The position numbers were made by a program, and so were the translations under genes. From assembly GCF_001625215.2 (NCBI RefSeq), contig NC_030383.2, forward strand, positions 322,779 through 386,778: a stretch of 64,000 nt of DNA, in the 5' to 3' direction. Position 1 is the stretch's first letter; each line of letters opens with the position of its first letter. The DNA comes from Daucus carota subsp. sativus. Its lineage: Eukaryota > Streptophyta > Magnoliopsida > Apiales > Apiaceae. Below the pieces are notes generated by a model. It worked only from the letters and a program-made list of their open reading frames with translations. It had not been told where the DNA came from and made no database searches. Below are positions 63,462-64,000 of this stretch, one piece after another.

Positions 63462-64000
63462 GTAGAGACAACTTGGATTCGTAAGAGATCGTGTTTCAAC
63501 TTTGTTAGAGTGTAATATGGTATAGTGTAGTTCAGCAGTAAGTTCTAATATGTACAACTGTAAGCGCGTAAAAAGTGGTATATACAGGGTTTGTTGGTAC
63601 ACAATGTTGATACCTGAAAATTTATGTATATTTCACATAAGCTATAAGAGAGTTCATTTTATTTCGGAAGATAGCTGAAGATTAGGAAATGGATGAAATA
63701 GAAGCTCTTTATATGAAGTTGCTTAACCGAAATAAATATTATTAATTAAGGAGTTTTATAATGTTCGCTGTTGTCCAACTTTTCCAAATTTTCATCTTAT
63801 TTTTTACAATTGCATGACCCCATACATGAACAGGAAATAGGTTAACGTCTAGTTCTATATATAGGTTCTTTATAAGTTTATATTGCTCTTCTATTATATA
63901 GAATGTAAAAACTATAGTTTTAGAGGTACAAGGGTAGGTGGAAAGATGGAACAGTAGTGCAATTTAATATATTCGTCGCAAGACGGATTGCACGGAACTG

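Overview
This window is plant nuclear DNA, most likely from a eudicot. The evidence is multi-exon genes with GT-AG introns, plant-only families (S-locus receptor kinases, a SPOROCYTELESS-type repressor, the nuclear-encoded chloroplast Rieske protein), AT-rich intergenic DNA, and many small non-autonomous DNA transposons. No bacterial operons, CRISPR arrays or viral genes were seen. Exon boundaries were set by eye from reading frame, splice consensus and family similarity.

Layout. 0.4-7.9 kb: two G-type (S-locus) lectin receptor kinases, tail to tail (plus strand 449-3829, minus strand 7853-4270). 7.9-16.2 kb: AT-rich DNA with MITEs and a perfect hairpin, ending in a PHOS32/PHOS34-type universal stress protein on the minus strand. 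17.3 kb: a tRNA-Ser(AGA). 18.7-19.9 kb, minus strand: a SPOROCYTELESS/NOZZLE-type EAR repressor. From memory of the Arabidopsis map, the order receptor kinases - PHOS34 - SPL/NZZ matches At4g27290/27300 - At4g27320 - At4g27330, so this end looks like conserved microsynteny. 20-27.8 kb: intergenic, with a complete hAT-like element. 27.9-37.1 kb: a 20-exon ubiquitin protease UBP14. 37.7-42.2 kb: stacked and nested transposons reaching to the promoter of RPL27 (42492-42899). 42.9-46.1 kb: duplicated non-coding DNA and a second hAT-like element. 46.5-48.6 kb, minus strand: a divergent cyclin-like gene, head to head with PetC (49534-51637). 52.5-64 kb: a cluster III diacylglycerol kinase (DGK5-like) that runs off the right edge.

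The genes do not form one pathway. They are independent units for surface signalling, stress signalling, reproductive development, ubiquitin recycling, translation, cell-cycle-like regulation, photosynthetic electron transport and lipid signalling. I found no clearly new multi-gene system. The most unusual items are the RLK with an altered glycine loop and an extra ectodomain intron, the cyclin-like protein with a tryptophan-rich tail, a possible spliced uORF overlapping the DGK start, a possible alternative C-terminus of the stress protein across a 4.5-kb intron, two hAT-like elements with dense subterminal motif arrays, and the transposon stack in front of RPL27.
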